Assembly: GCA_965197455.1 (NCBI GenBank)
Contig: OZ240208.1
Span: forward strand, 2,108,001 to 2,172,000
Direction of reading: 5' to 3'
DNA: 64,000 nucleotides
From: JAGWBD01 sp965197455
GTDB taxonomy: Bacteria > Chloroflexota > Anaerolineae > Aggregatilineales > Phototrophicaceae
Position numbers and translations under genes: made by a program
In this document: piece after piece, positions 1 to 8,504 of the stretch
Position numbering within the stretch: the first letter of the stretch is position 1
How the letters are laid out: the number at the start of each line of letters is the position of its first letter
The notes under the pieces: model-generated
Seen by the model: the letters and a program-made list of their open reading frames with translations, nothing else
The model's database searches: none
What the model was told of the DNA's origin: nothing

Positions 1-198
1 GTGATGACCTGGCTGTGGTGGCGCGCGCTGTTGGCATTGCGGCCCGCGCTGTTCATCGCCCTGCTCTGCGGCGCATTGACCGAACTGGCCCAGCTCTACG
101 TGCCGGACCGCGGCCTTTCGGCGCTGGATCTGGCGCTCAACGGGTCGGGAGCGCTGCTGGTCGCTGCCTGGCTGCACCGACGTGGAGTGCCTGCGTGA
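1..198 (+). CDS. VanZ-like membrane protein, C-terminal part (5' end outside window)
   Basis: The 65 visible residues hold a hydrophobic segment followed by a pattern typical of the VanZ family: Glu-Leu-Ala-Gln, then VPDR, then a Leu-Asp-Leu...Asn-Gly-Ser-Gly stretch at about residues 27-50. VanZ-like proteins are small multi-pass membrane proteins; some affect teicoplanin resistance, most have no known role. The reading frame is open to the left edge, so the first residues shown are probably internal. Its TGA overlaps the GTG of the following glycosyltransferase-like gene, so the two are probably translationally coupled, which suggests a cell-envelope polysaccharide setting. Family assignment rests on a short fragment. 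Confidence 0.6.
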   Translation: MMTWLWWRALLALRPALFIALLCGALTELAQLYVPDRGLSALDLALNGSGALLVAAWLHRRGVPA

Positions 199-1700
199 GC
201 CGCACCCGGACCCTGGCCCTGGTGGTCCTGCTGCTCCTGCTCCATTTCGCGCTGCGCCTGCACCACCTGCTGGCCCTGCCGCTCTTCGGCGACGAGACCC
301 TGCTGGCAGAGCGGGCGGAATCCGTGTGGGGCGGCCACCTGCTGTGGTTCGCGCGCGAAAGCAAACTGATGGGCGTGTGGTGGCTGGCCCTCTTCGTACC
401 GCCGCTGCCGCCCTGGTTGCTGCGCGCGGGGATGCTGTTGCTGGCCTTGCCAGGCACAGCGGCCCTGCTGACGCTGGCGCGGCGCCTGTTCGGGCCCGGC
501 GCAACCCTGCCGACCGGCATCCTGCTGGCCTGCGCGCCGATGTTGTTTTTCTTCGAACGCATGGCGCTGGCGGACACGAGCATGTTGACGCCGCTGGCCA
601 TCCTGCTGCTCGCGCTGGAGCGTATGCGCTCCCGCCCGCGACGCGCGGCGGCGCTGCTGGCAGGCGCGGCGCTGGCGGCCGCCATCATGGCCAAGGCGAC
701 GGCCCTCGCCCTGCTGCCCCTGCCGCTGCTGACCCTCTGGCTGCTGCCGCCTGGCCGGCCACGGCGCGCGCAGCTGCCTGCCCTGGCCTGGCTCTACGGT
801 GCAACCCTGGCGCTGTGGCTGCCAATGCTGGCGCTACTGCGCCTGCGCAACATCGACTTTCTGGGCGCCGCCTTGCGCATCGGCGGCGACCTCGACGCCG
901 TCAGCCTGCCGCAGCGCCTGCTCGACAACAGCCTGTTCCTGCTGCGTGGGCTGGTCAGCTACTTCGGCGCGCTGCCCCTGCTGCTCGCTGCGCTGCTCAT
1001 GCTCGCTGCCTTGCTGGCGCGGCCACGGCGTGCCGGTCTGCCGGCCCTGGCCAGCCTACTGGCGCTCGGCGCCGTGTCGCTGACCAGCAGCCACCAGCGT
1101 TCCATGCGCTACTGGCTGCTGGCCTTGCCGCCCGCCCTGCTGCTCTGCGCCGCTGGCCTGACCAGCCTGTCTTGCCGCCTGCGCCGGCGCGGACTGGCGT
1201 TGCTGCCCTGGCTGACGCTGGCGCTGTGGCTGGCGACGCAGGCCCTGCCCTTCCTGCAGACCGCCTGGTACGCGCCCGCCGACCTGCCCCTGGCGCGGTC
1301 GGACCGGATCGAATACATCGAGGCGGATTCGGCCGGGACGATGTTGCCCGAACTGGCGGCCCTGCTGGCGCAGGAAGCGCGCAACGTCGACGGGCCGCTG
1401 ACGGTCACAGGCGTCTTCGCCCAGTGCAACACGCTCGCGCTTTACCTGCGGCCGCTGCCGGAGGCGGAGCGCATCGCGCTGGATTGTCCGCGCCTGCTCT
1501 CGCCGCAGGGGCAGGGCGCCGCGCTGGACGCGCACGTCATGGCCCTGGCGCAACAACAGGCGCACTACCTCGTAATTTTTGAGGAGGTCGGGCTGGTGCC
1601 GGTGACGGATATACGCTCGCTGCGCCTGGAGACCCTGGCGCAACTGCCGCGCCCCGGCGGTCGGGTCACCATCAGCGTCTACCGGCCAGAAAGCCGCTGA
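195..1700 (+). CDS. Membrane glycosyltransferase-like protein (GT39/ArnT type)
   Basis: This 501-residue protein is almost entirely hydrophobic, with roughly ten or more Leu/Ala-rich membrane segments. Near its start is a Phe-Gly-Asp-Glu-Thr motif in the first periplasmic loop (about residues 33-37), the acidic pair expected of GT-C fold polyprenyl-phosphate sugar transferases. A less hydrophobic C-terminal domain of about 130 residues follows. Such enzymes move a sugar or arabinose from a lipid carrier to protein or envelope polymers on the outer face of the membrane. I chose the GTG at 195, which overlaps the TGA of the VanZ-like gene; the frame extends further upstream, but that part would lie inside the VanZ gene. 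It ends 4 bases before a convergent gene. The substrate is unknown. Confidence 0.65.
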   Translation: MSRTRTLALVVLLLLLHFALRLHHLLALPLFGDETLLAERAESVWGGHLLWFARESKLMGVWWLALFVPPLPPWLLRAGMLLLALPGTAALLTLARRLFGPGATLPTGILLACAPMLFFFERMALADTSMLTPLAILLLALERMRSRPRRAAALLAGAALAAAIMAKATALALLPLPLLTLWLLPPGRPRRAQLPALAWLYGATLALWLPMLALLRLRNIDFLGAALRIGGDLDAVSLPQRLLDNSLFLLRGLVSYFGALPLLLAALLMLAALLARPRRAGLPALASLLALGAVSLTSSHQRSMRYWLLALPPALLLCAAGLTSLSCRLRRRGLALLPWLTLALWLATQALPFLQTAWYAPADLPLARSDRIEYIEADSAGTMLPELAALLAQEARNVDGPLTVTGVFAQCNTLALYLRPLPEAERIALDCPRLLSPQGQGAALDAHVMALAQQQAHYLVIFEEVGLVPVTDIRSLRLETLAQLPRPGGRVTISVYRPESR

Positions 1701-1704
1701 GCAA

Positions 1705-3219
1705 TCAGGCGTTCTGCATCAGGATGCCGCCGAGCAGCGCGATCGAAACGCTGACGACCAGCAGACCGGCCAGCGGTGTGCCCAGCAACATCGAGGCCAG
1801 CAGCGCGATGCCGAAGCTGGCGCCGGTGCTCAACAGCCGCGACTGCAGCTCGCGCGTGTTGGTCATCGCCGCCGCGCCACACAGCGCCAGCAGCAGGCCC
1901 AGTATGGGGATGTAGATAGCCCCCGACACCAGCAGCACGAGCGGCAAGGGCTGCAGGAACCAGGCGATCAGCGCGCCCGCCACCAGGCAGGCCAGCGGCA
2001 GCAGCACGTCGGCGAAGAAGATCTGAAAGCCGTCAATGGGCAGGAACTGGCGCAAGAAGGGTTCCTGCACGTCGCGGCGGAAGGTATACAGCAGGCCCAC
2101 CGGCGGCGCGATGCCGGCAATCAGCAGCCAGCCCACCCACAGCGGTACCGGCAGCTCGTTGACCAGGATCAGGGACGCTGCCCAGGTCATGCCCGCGCCC
2201 CACAGCGCATTGATGATCATCAGCGAGGGGTGCCGCAGGCCCGCAATGGCCGAGCGGATGACCATGCCGCGCCGGCCATAAACCTTCGGCATGCGCAGGC
2301 GCGGCTTTTGGCTGGCGCGCGATTGCTGCATGCGGATGCGCAGCTGCAGGTCCGGCATGCGCCACGCCAGCAGGCCCAGCGCGGCCAGGCGCGCGTACAC
2401 CGCGCTCTCGTCCGCCGCCTGAATCATATTGATGCGCGCGCCCAGCAGTACGAAGGTAGCCACCAGCGCCGCCGCCATCAAGGCGATCGCGACCAGCGCC
2501 CACAGCGGCGCCAGGTCATACAGGCTCAGCACCAGCATGCGCCCGGGCCACAGCAGCTGGTCCGGCGCCACCTGCGCCAGCGCCAGCAACAACAGCGGCG
2601 TCAGCCACAGCCCCGGCCAGCGGCTCACCTGTGGGTAAACCAGGCGCAAAATGCCCAGCAGCCAGGCCAGCGACCAGGTCAGCACGACCAGCAGCGCGAC
2701 CACCAGCACCACGCGCAGGCTGTCCCCCGGCGTGGCCGGGCCCACCGGGCCGCGCAGCAGCACGGTCAGCAGGGCCCAGATGGCGCCGAAGACGATGCTG
2801 CGCGTCAGCACCTGACGGATGAAGCCCGGCAGCACCGGCACCGAGCGTGCCAGCGGCGAGCCAACCACCCACGCCATGTCGGCGAAGCTGAGCTTGAGCG
2901 GCGTGCTGCGCAGCGAGGCCATCATGGCCCACACCTGCAGCAGCAACACCGCCGGCGGAATGCGCTGCAAAAACTCCGCCAGGCTCTGCGGCGCCAGCGA
3001 CTGCCCGACGGACATGGCGATGTCATGGCCCCAGGCCCACATGGCGAAGAACCAGATCGAGCCGATGCCCAGCAGGTAGAGCACGTAAACGCGCTGCATC
3101 CACGAGCGCGCCTGCGAATCATAGCCCAGCAGGCGCAACCAGTAGACTGCGCCGGAGCGGAACTGGCGCCAGCGCAGGCCGAAAAGGATGCGCAGATCAG
3201 TCAGTGGCAGCGGCGTCAT
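1705..3219 (-). CDS. ABC exporter membrane subunit, large permease
   Basis: A 504-residue integral membrane protein with about ten to twelve predicted membrane segments and a short cytoplasmic N-terminus. It has no recognisable enzymatic motif. Its start codon lies 22 bases inside the end of the ATPase gene just upstream on the same strand, which argues strongly that it is the transmembrane partner of that ATPase. Size and topology are reminiscent of EcsB-type or two-lobed ABC-2 permeases, but I cannot assign a subfamily. It is the last gene of a four-gene operon (acetyltransferase, small membrane protein, ATPase, permease). The transported substrate is unknown. Confidence 0.6.
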   Translation of the reverse strand: MTPLPLTDLRILFGLRWRQFRSGAVYWLRLLGYDSQARSWMQRVYVLYLLGIGSIWFFAMWAWGHDIAMSVGQSLAPQSLAEFLQRIPPAVLLLQVWAMMASLRSTPLKLSFADMAWVVGSPLARSVPVLPGFIRQVLTRSIVFGAIWALLTVLLRGPVGPATPGDSLRVVLVVALLVVLTWSLAWLLGILRLVYPQVSRWPGLWLTPLLLLALAQVAPDQLLWPGRMLVLSLYDLAPLWALVAIALMAAALVATFVLLGARINMIQAADESAVYARLAALGLLAWRMPDLQLRIRMQQSRASQKPRLRMPKVYGRRGMVIRSAIAGLRHPSLMIINALWGAGMTWAASLILVNELPVPLWVGWLLIAGIAPPVGLLYTFRRDVQEPFLRQFLPIDGFQIFFADVLLPLACLVAGALIAWFLQPLPLVLLVSGAIYIPILGLLLALCGAAAMTNTRELQSRLLSTGASFGIALLASMLLGTPLAGLLVVSVSIALLGGILMQNA

Positions 3220-4021
3220 CGGCCTTCCGCGGGGGTTTGCGCCGACGCAGGGCTGCGCGCAGCATACTGTCCAGGGTCAGCGGGGCATCAGCGCCCAGAC
3301 CCAGCGAACTGCGCAGCTCGTCTGGCGTGCCCTGGCTGATGAGCTCGCCCTGCTCCATGATGAGATAACGATCGGGCCAGGCTTCCTGCGGCAGCTGATG
3401 GCTGCTGAGCAGAATGGTCATGCCTTCGTTGCGGTGGCGGTTGAGTTCGATCCACAGTTCGTCGGCGGAGACCGGGTCCAGCGGGCCCAGCGGCTCGTCC
3501 ATCAGCAGGATTTTGGGCTCGACCAGCAGGGCCATGCACAGCGCCAGCTTGTAGCGCATGCCGCGCGAAAAGGTGAAGGGGAAGGCCTCGCGATTGTTGT
3601 ACAGGCCGTAGCGCTCCAGCAGATCCTCGCCCTCGTCCTCCCAGTCGCGCCAGCCATGTGACTGGGCCGCGAACTGCAAATGCTCCCAGGCGGTCAGCTC
3701 GTCGTAGAAGGGCGGTGTATCCGGCAGCAGCACCACGTGCTCGCGCGCCTGGCGCTCGTTCTCCGCCAGCAAGGCGCCCATGATGTGCACCTCGCCCTCG
3801 CTGGCGCGCGTCCAGCCGGCGATGCAGCGCAGCAGCGTGGACTTGCCGGCGCCGTTGCGGCCAACCAGCGCGATCAGTTCGCCCGCGCCCGCGCTGAAGG
3901 ACACCTCGCTGAGCGCATGGAAGGAGCCGTATTTGTAGTCCAGCCCCTCCACCCGCAGCAACTCCTGCGCTTCGTCGTCATTGTCGTCAGACCCGGTCTG
4001 TACCGGGGAGTCGTCGCTCAT
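3197..4021 (-). CDS. ABC transporter ATP-binding protein
   Basis: A 274-residue nucleotide-binding subunit that powers transport by the adjacent membrane protein. It shows a complete Walker A motif (GRNGAGKST, about residues 54-62), a Q-loop region, an ABC signature region rewritten as FSRGMRYK in place of LSGGQ, a Walker B stretch ILLMDEP, and the switch histidine in LSSHQ. The Phe-Ser-Arg-Gly-Met signature is common in ABC-2 exporter ATPases. Its ATG overlaps the TGA of the upstream small membrane protein (ATGA at 4018-4021), and it overlaps the permease downstream by 23 bases, so all are co-translated. An acidic N-terminal tail of about 20 residues precedes the domain. Confidence 0.85.
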   Translation of the reverse strand: MSDDSPVQTGSDDNDDEAQELLRVEGLDYKYGSFHALSEVSFSAGAGELIALVGRNGAGKSTLLRCIAGWTRASEGEVHIMGALLAENERQAREHVVLLPDTPPFYDELTAWEHLQFAAQSHGWRDWEDEGEDLLERYGLYNNREAFPFTFSRGMRYKLALCMALLVEPKILLMDEPLGPLDPVSADELWIELNRHRNEGMTILLSSHQLPQEAWPDRYLIMEQGELISQGTPDELRSSLGLGADAPLTLDSMLRAALRRRKPPRKADDAAATD

Positions 4022-4578
4022 GGGCTCCCGTCATCCGGCGCCGGCTCCGCGCTGAGCAGCGTGAAGGGCCGCGCCACATAGTAAACCGTATACTCCGCGC
4101 CGTCCTCAAAGGCGGCCAGCGCCGCCTCCGCCACGGCGAACTCCTGTTCCGCCACCCGCAGGTAGTAACCGGTGCGCGTGCCCGGCTGGCCGGCCAGGGC
4201 CTCCGTCTGGCGTTCGCGCAGGACGTAGCAGGTTACCGGCCCGCGGACGCCCAGCACAAGGCCGGGCGTGAGCAGGGCGCGAAAGCGTTGCCACAGCAGC
4301 CACACCAAAAAGGCGAGGCCCACCGTCAACACTTCGGCGCCCAGCGCCAGCACGATGCCCTCCGCCGTGGCGCCCGGCAGCAGGCCGAGAATGACGCTGG
4401 CCGCCAGCAGGCCGATCAGCAAGGTCAGCAGCAACAGGACGAATATCAGCCAGCGCCGGCGCGCATAAACCCGGTTGCGCTGGCGCGCGCTGAGGCGGCC
4501 TTCGCGGTTGGCGCGTAACTCAGCCTCATTAAACTTCAGTGTCGCGCCCGCAGCTGTCATCCGCTCCGCCGGTTGCAT
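4018..4578 (-). CDS. Small membrane protein of the ABC operon, unknown function
   Basis: 186 residues: a basic N-terminal cytoplasmic region of about 45 residues, two strong membrane segments at roughly 47-70 and 78-100, then a soluble C-terminal region of about 85 residues rich in Glu and aromatic residues. I do not recognise the family. It is placed between a GNAT acetyltransferase and an ABC ATPase, and its TGA overlaps the ATPase ATG, so it is probably an accessory part of the exporter. The start is uncertain: a second ATG at 4560 has a GGAG element almost directly ahead of it, while the first has no obvious ribosome binding site. Confidence 0.55.
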   Translation of the reverse strand: MQPAERMTAAGATLKFNEAELRANREGRLSARQRNRVYARRRWLIFVLLLLTLLIGLLAASVILGLLPGATAEGIVLALGAEVLTVGLAFLVWLLWQRFRALLTPGLVLGVRGPVTCYVLRERQTEALAGQPGTRTGYYLRVAEQEFAVAEAALAAFEDGAEYTVYYVARPFTLLSAEPAPDDGSP

Positions 4579-4597
4579 CGCCAGTACGTCGCCCGCT

Positions 4598-5101
4598 TCA
4601 GGCGTTCCCGCTGCTCTCCGGCAAATCCAGCTGCAACACCAGCTCGTCGCGCAGGGGAATCCCGTTCTGGCCGTGGAGCGGAATGTCGGGCTTGATCTTG
4701 CGCGCTTCCTCGAGCGAGCGCGGGTAAAGCGCGACCAGTCGAAAGCCGCGCTTCTGGCAAAAGCGCAGCGCGCGCAGGTTGTCGTTGGTCAGCACCAGCT
4801 CCAGCTTCCGGCAGCCCTCCGCCACGGCGGCCGCGCGCACCGCCTCCAGCAGACCGCTGCCGATGCCCTCGCCCTCGCGCTGGCTGTTGATGGTCATGAT
4901 TTCGCAATCCGACCCCTCTGCCTGCCACGTGACGAGGCCTACCGGCTGCTCCCCGGCGAAAGCCGCGAAACCCGGCAACAAATGCGCCAGCCAGATCTGG
5001 CCCCGGCTGACGACGCGTGTCGAGCCCCGCTGCTGCTCCAGAAACTCGACAATCCAGTTGCGATCGTCCCGTTCAACAGGACGGATGTCGAAGGCGGACA
5101 T
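4598..5101 (-). CDS. GNAT-family N-acetyltransferase
   Basis: A 167-residue acetyl-CoA-dependent acetyltransferase. The acetyl-CoA binding motif A is visible as QREGEGIGSGLLEAV (about residues 74-88), matching the Q/R-x-x-G-x-G/A signature, and is followed by the conserved region with ALRFCQKRGF, in which Phe-Cys-Gln-Lys-Arg-Gly-Phe corresponds to the family's 'FYxxxGF' motif. The C-terminal part, about residues 120-167, mentions many charged residues and resembles GNAT proteins that end in a 'P-L-x-D-E' segment (IPLRDELVLQLDLP). It is the first gene of the reverse-strand ABC operon, 19 bases ahead of the small membrane protein. The acceptor substrate cannot be read from the sequence. Confidence 0.8.
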   Translation of the reverse strand: MSAFDIRPVERDDRNWIVEFLEQQRGSTRVVSRGQIWLAHLLPGFAAFAGEQPVGLVTWQAEGSDCEIMTINSQREGEGIGSGLLEAVRAAAVAEGCRKLELVLTNDNLRALRFCQKRGFRLVALYPRSLEEARKIKPDIPLHGQNGIPLRDELVLQLDLPESSGNA

Positions 5102-5203
5102 GAATTTTCCCTGCCGCTTGACGCACCAGACTTCCGTCGGCCGTCACGGCTGTCCTGACGCCATCATACTGCCGGACGCGCCGCGATGCCAGTCGCATGC
5201 CCT

Positions 5204-6496
5204 TCAGGCGCTTGCGCTGGCGCTGGTGTAGCGCCGCAGCCGTGGATAACGCAGGGCGATCACGGCGGTCAGCGCCAGCGCGGCCAGGCCGCCGGAGACG
5301 ATGGCGAAGGGCGCGCCGAACAGCGCCGCCGCCAGGCCGGCCTCGATTTCGCCAAGTTGCGGGCCGCCATTCGCGAAGACCATGTTCACGCCGGTCATGC
5401 GACCGCGCATGCGGTCCGGCGTGTTCATCTGCCGTATGGTGTTGCGAATGACGGAGGAGACCGTGTCGCCGGCGCCGGTCACTGCGAAGAGCAGCCACGA
5501 CAGGGCCAGAATATTGGACAGGCCGAAGAGCGTGGTCGCCACCCCGTAGAGCGTCACACTGACCAGCAACACCAGCCCCTGGCGCCGAATCTCGCGGCTC
5601 AGCGCCAGCGCAATGCCGGCCAGAAAGGAGCCCACCGGCTGGGCCGCGGCCAGCAACCCGTAGCCGACGGCGTCCAGCCCCAGCACATTCGTGGCGATGA
5701 GCGGCAGCATTGTGCGCGCCGAACCGAAGAACACCGCCAGGAAGTCGAGCAGCATCGTGCCGCGGATGATGCGTGTGCGGAAGGTGAAGCGCAGTCCCTC
5801 CATGAAAGCGCCGTGGCTCAGGTTCTGACGCCCCGCAGCGCTGCCACGGTGCCGCAGCTGTGCCAGGGCGACAGCCGCCAGCAACATCGCGACGCCGGTT
5901 AGTGCGTACACCCTGCCGATGGACCCGTTGAAGTGCGCGCCCTGCGCATGGCCCAGGCCAATGAGCATGCCCGCCAGCGCCGGCCCCAGAATGTTGGCCA
6001 TGTGCCAGATCAGCAGCTCGAGGCTGATGGCGTTGCTCAAATGCTCGCGCCGCACCAGTTGTGGCACCAGCGACTGGCGTGCCGGCAGGTCGAAGGCCAG
6101 CAGACCCGCCGCTATCGCCCCAGGCAGGTAAATCAGCGCCAGCGTCGCCCCGCCGCCCAGCGTCAGCAGCGCCAGCCACAACGAGAGCAGGGCTGCCAGC
6201 AGGCGCGTGATGACCATCAAACGGCGCCGGTCCCAGGCGTCCGCCGCCATGCCGCCCAGCAGTGAAAAGAGGATGATCGGCAGGAGGCGCACCAGCCCCA
6301 GCCCGCCCAGGCCCAGCGCCTCCGCCCCCAGCACCAGCTCCTGCCCCGCCAGCTCCAGCGTCAGCGTGCGGCCGCTGAGCAGCTGAAAAATGTGCCAGTT
6401 GATGGCGAAGATCTGCATCTGCGAGCCGGTGCTGGAGAACAACTCCCCGCTCCAGAGCAGACGGAAATCGCGGTAGCGCAGCGCCGCCAGACGCAC
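5204..6496 (-). CDS. Major facilitator superfamily exporter (MFS_3/EntS-like)
   Basis: 430 residues with about twelve membrane segments. The N-terminus (MRLAALRYRDFRLLWSGEL) carries the 'aLr..nFrlLw.g...S..G' pattern typical of the EntS/MFS_3 group of drug or siderophore exporters. The loop between segments 2 and 3 has GGMAADAWDRRRLM, equivalent to the MFS signature G-x-x-x-D-R-x-G-R-R. A second such loop, MRGRMTGVNM, follows the middle of the protein. It sits two bases downstream of a MaoC-like gene on the same strand and may be co-transcribed with it. Substrate unknown. There is no visible partner synthesis gene cluster. Confidence 0.75.
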   Translation of the reverse strand: MRLAALRYRDFRLLWSGELFSSTGSQMQIFAINWHIFQLLSGRTLTLELAGQELVLGAEALGLGGLGLVRLLPIILFSLLGGMAADAWDRRRLMVITRLLAALLSLWLALLTLGGGATLALIYLPGAIAAGLLAFDLPARQSLVPQLVRREHLSNAISLELLIWHMANILGPALAGMLIGLGHAQGAHFNGSIGRVYALTGVAMLLAAVALAQLRHRGSAAGRQNLSHGAFMEGLRFTFRTRIIRGTMLLDFLAVFFGSARTMLPLIATNVLGLDAVGYGLLAAAQPVGSFLAGIALALSREIRRQGLVLLVSVTLYGVATTLFGLSNILALSWLLFAVTGAGDTVSSVIRNTIRQMNTPDRMRGRMTGVNMVFANGGPQLGEIEAGLAAALFGAPFAIVSGGLAALALTAVIALRYPRLRRYTSASASA

Positions 6497-6498
6497 GC

Positions 6499-6945
6499 TC
6501 AGCGGGGCCGCATGAGGAAAAGCGCCGTGCGCGTCACCTCGACGCAGAGCACCTGATCCTGGTTGTGGCCGTAGTGCCGCAGGGTCACCAGCCCCTCGCC
6601 GGGGCGCGAGCGACTCTCGCGTTTGGCCAGCACCTCGGTCTCGACCGAGAGCGTGTCGCCGGGGAAAAGCGGGTGCGGGTGCGCGACCTTTTCGTAGCCG
6701 AGGTTGGCGACGATGGTGCCCTGGGTGAGCTCCGGCACGCTGATACCGACCACCAGCCCCAGCGTGAAGAGGCCGTTCATGATGCGCCGGCCGTACTGCG
6801 TTTCGCGCGCAAAGGTCTCGTCGAGGTGCAGCGGCTGCGGGTTCAGCGTCAGGCTGCAGAAGAGCACGTTGTCCGTTTCGGTGAGGGTGCGCGCCAGGCG
6901 GTGACGGATGCGCTGGCCGGGTTGCAGATCTTCGTAGTAGCGCAT
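6499..6945 (-). CDS. MaoC-like hot-dog fold (R)-hydratase
   Basis: 148 residues with the features of a MaoC-type dehydratase/hydratase: an N-terminal YYEDLQPGQRI, a 'T-E-T-D-N' region, and NPQPLHLDETFA, corresponding to the family's catalytic N-x-x-P-x-H-x-D pattern (Asp is displaced to Gln-Pro-Leu-His here). These enzymes hydrate enoyl-CoA thioesters. The open frame continues upstream to 7041, but I place the start at the ATG at 6945 because it has GTGAGGAG ahead of it, matches the usual family N-terminus, and lies 30 bases after a TATACT element. It overlaps nothing and is followed after 2 bases by an MFS gene. Confidence 0.78.
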   Translation of the reverse strand: MRYYEDLQPGQRIRHRLARTLTETDNVLFCSLTLNPQPLHLDETFARETQYGRRIMNGLFTLGLVVGISVPELTQGTIVANLGYEKVAHPHPLFPGDTLSVETEVLAKRESRSRPGEGLVTLRHYGHNQDQVLCVEVTRTALFLMRPR

Positions 6946-6975
6946 GCCGCGGGCGCTCCTCACCGCCCGCGGGCG

Positions 6976-6981
6976 AGTATA
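6976..6981 (-). promoter_or_regulatory. Putative -10 element of the MaoC-like gene
   Basis: TATACT on the reverse strand, about 30 bases ahead of the ATG at 6945. No convincing -35 hexamer was found. The same hexamer recurs ahead of other genes in the window. Confidence 0.45.
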
Positions 6982-7231
6982 GCAGTTACGCCCGGCGGTT
7001 GCGGTGTATAAAAACAGACCGCGCGCTGTGCGGGGGGACACACCTGCGCACGATCTGCTTCGCTACCGACGACGGTCTCCCGCTCGCCCGCGAATTTGGC
7101 CTTTCACAATCTCACAACGTATGGAGGAAGGAGGATCCAGCTTGCACAACAGCCAAATTCGATTGATGCCAGCCTGACGCCGCTGGGTAAGAATCCAGTG
7201 AACCAACTATGAGCGCAGTGTGAGAGCCGCC

Positions 7232-8359
7232 TCAGCTGCCAGGCGCCGTGAAGTACGAGCCCACCGGCAGCGTCGCGCCAGGCGCCGGCTGCTGCCCGGG
7301 CAGCGCAGCGGCAGTCGGCAGCAGCGTCCCGGAACAGAGCTGGCTGATCTCGTCGCGGCGCTGCGCCAGCCCGGCGTCCGCGCGCAGCGTCAGCGCCTGT
7401 TGCAGTTGCTCCAGCGCCGCACAGGCATCGCCCTGCGCCAGCAACAATTCCGCCCAGGCCGCATACTGCTTGATGAGCAACTGCCGCGCCTCCCCGTTGC
7501 GATAGCCGGGCGCCACTTCATGCAGCGTGCGCAGCGCCGGGACGGCGGCCGCCGGGCCGCGCGTGAGCATGCTGCGGGCTTCCAGATACAGGACCGCCAC
7601 ATGACGCTCGTAGCGCAGGCCGCTGTCGCGCGACAGCCCGTAACGGATGGCCTCGTCGGTCACCAGGATGGCCTCGGCCAGGCGCTCTTCACTGCGAAAC
7701 AGACGCTGCGCCTGCTTCGTGAGGGTGGCCAGAATGAGTTCGTGCACCGCTTCCGGCTGGTAATCCGGCGCCAACGCTTCCAGCGCCTGCAACAGGTCCA
7801 CACCCTCCTGATATTCGCCGAGGCCGATAGCTGCGCGCGCCTGACGCCACAACTCGTCGGGCTGCCATTGCAGGGTCTGCGGCGCGACCACGGTCGCGGT
7901 GATGGTGGGCGTTGCCGTCGGGCCAGGCGTCAGGGTGGCGGTCGGCTGTGCCAGCGTCGTCGCCGTGAACCGCAGCTGCGGCAGGCCGGCGACGGCCGGC
8001 GTCAGCTCGGCCAGAAACCTGAGGCGCGCCGCCAGCAACTGCGTGTTGCCCGCGGCCACGTCAGCGGGAATGCGGGCGATCTGGTCGCTGACTCGCGCCG
8101 CCTGGGTGACGGCGACGATTTCCTGCGCTTCCTGCTGGCCGCTCGTCCAGCCCGCCAGGCCGGCCAGCGCCACAATCAGCAGCGCCAGCGCCATGACCGC
8201 CAGACCGCCCAGCGCCTGGTAGAGGCAGCTGCCCTGGTCGCGCCGCGCCGGCGCCCGTCGCGGCGGGCCTGGCGCTGGCGCAGGGGGCTGTGTTGGCTGC
8301 GCTGCCGGGCGCTCCTGCAGCGGTACCAGGGGACGCGTATCTTCCTGCGCTGTGCTCAT
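7232..8359 (-). CDS. Membrane-anchored TPR-like protein
   Basis: 375 residues. A Pro/Arg-rich cytoplasmic tail of about 45 residues leads into one membrane segment (about 50-70). Then comes an extracytoplasmic part with two predicted helical hairpin repeats, a Thr/Pro-rich linker around residues 145-165 (repeated T-x-T-P-G-P-T), and a C-terminal series of helical repeats with TPR-like spacing (for example the blocks around LGEYQEGVDLLQALEALAP and AQGDACAALEQLQQALTL). The short Pro/Gln-rich tail follows. Such proteins act as scaffolds, but no partner is evident. It is a single gene with its own TATACT-like -10 element. Confidence 0.6.
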   Translation of the reverse strand: MSTAQEDTRPLVPLQERPAAQPTQPPAPAPGPPRRAPARRDQGSCLYQALGGLAVMALALLIVALAGLAGWTSGQQEAQEIVAVTQAARVSDQIARIPADVAAGNTQLLAARLRFLAELTPAVAGLPQLRFTATTLAQPTATLTPGPTATPTITATVVAPQTLQWQPDELWRQARAAIGLGEYQEGVDLLQALEALAPDYQPEAVHELILATLTKQAQRLFRSEERLAEAILVTDEAIRYGLSRDSGLRYERHVAVLYLEARSMLTRGPAAAVPALRTLHEVAPGYRNGEARQLLIKQYAAWAELLLAQGDACAALEQLQQALTLRADAGLAQRRDEISQLCSGTLLPTAAALPGQQPAPGATLPVGSYFTAPGS

Positions 8360-8395
8360 CGGTGATGCAGGGCTCCTCCCCCGGGCGCGAGCGCC

Positions 8396-8401
8396 AGTAT
8401 A
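8396..8401 (-). promoter_or_regulatory. Putative -10 element of the TPR-like gene
   Basis: TATACT on the reverse strand, 37 bases ahead of the ATG at 8359. On the opposite strand TACACT at 8458-8463 precedes the divergent MFS gene, so this spacer probably holds two divergent promoters. Confidence 0.4.
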
Positions 8402-8504
8402 GCAGAGCGCGCGCAGCGGACTATGGCCACCGCCATAGCAATTGCAGCGCCGCCGCGTACACTGGTGCGGTCAACGACGAATATATGAAGAGGACGGGCA
8501 GCCC

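Noticed and set aside
1056..1643. Reverse-strand frames opposite the left-end glycosyltransferase
   Set aside because: Shadow frames in a GC-rich coding region with no start signals or domains.
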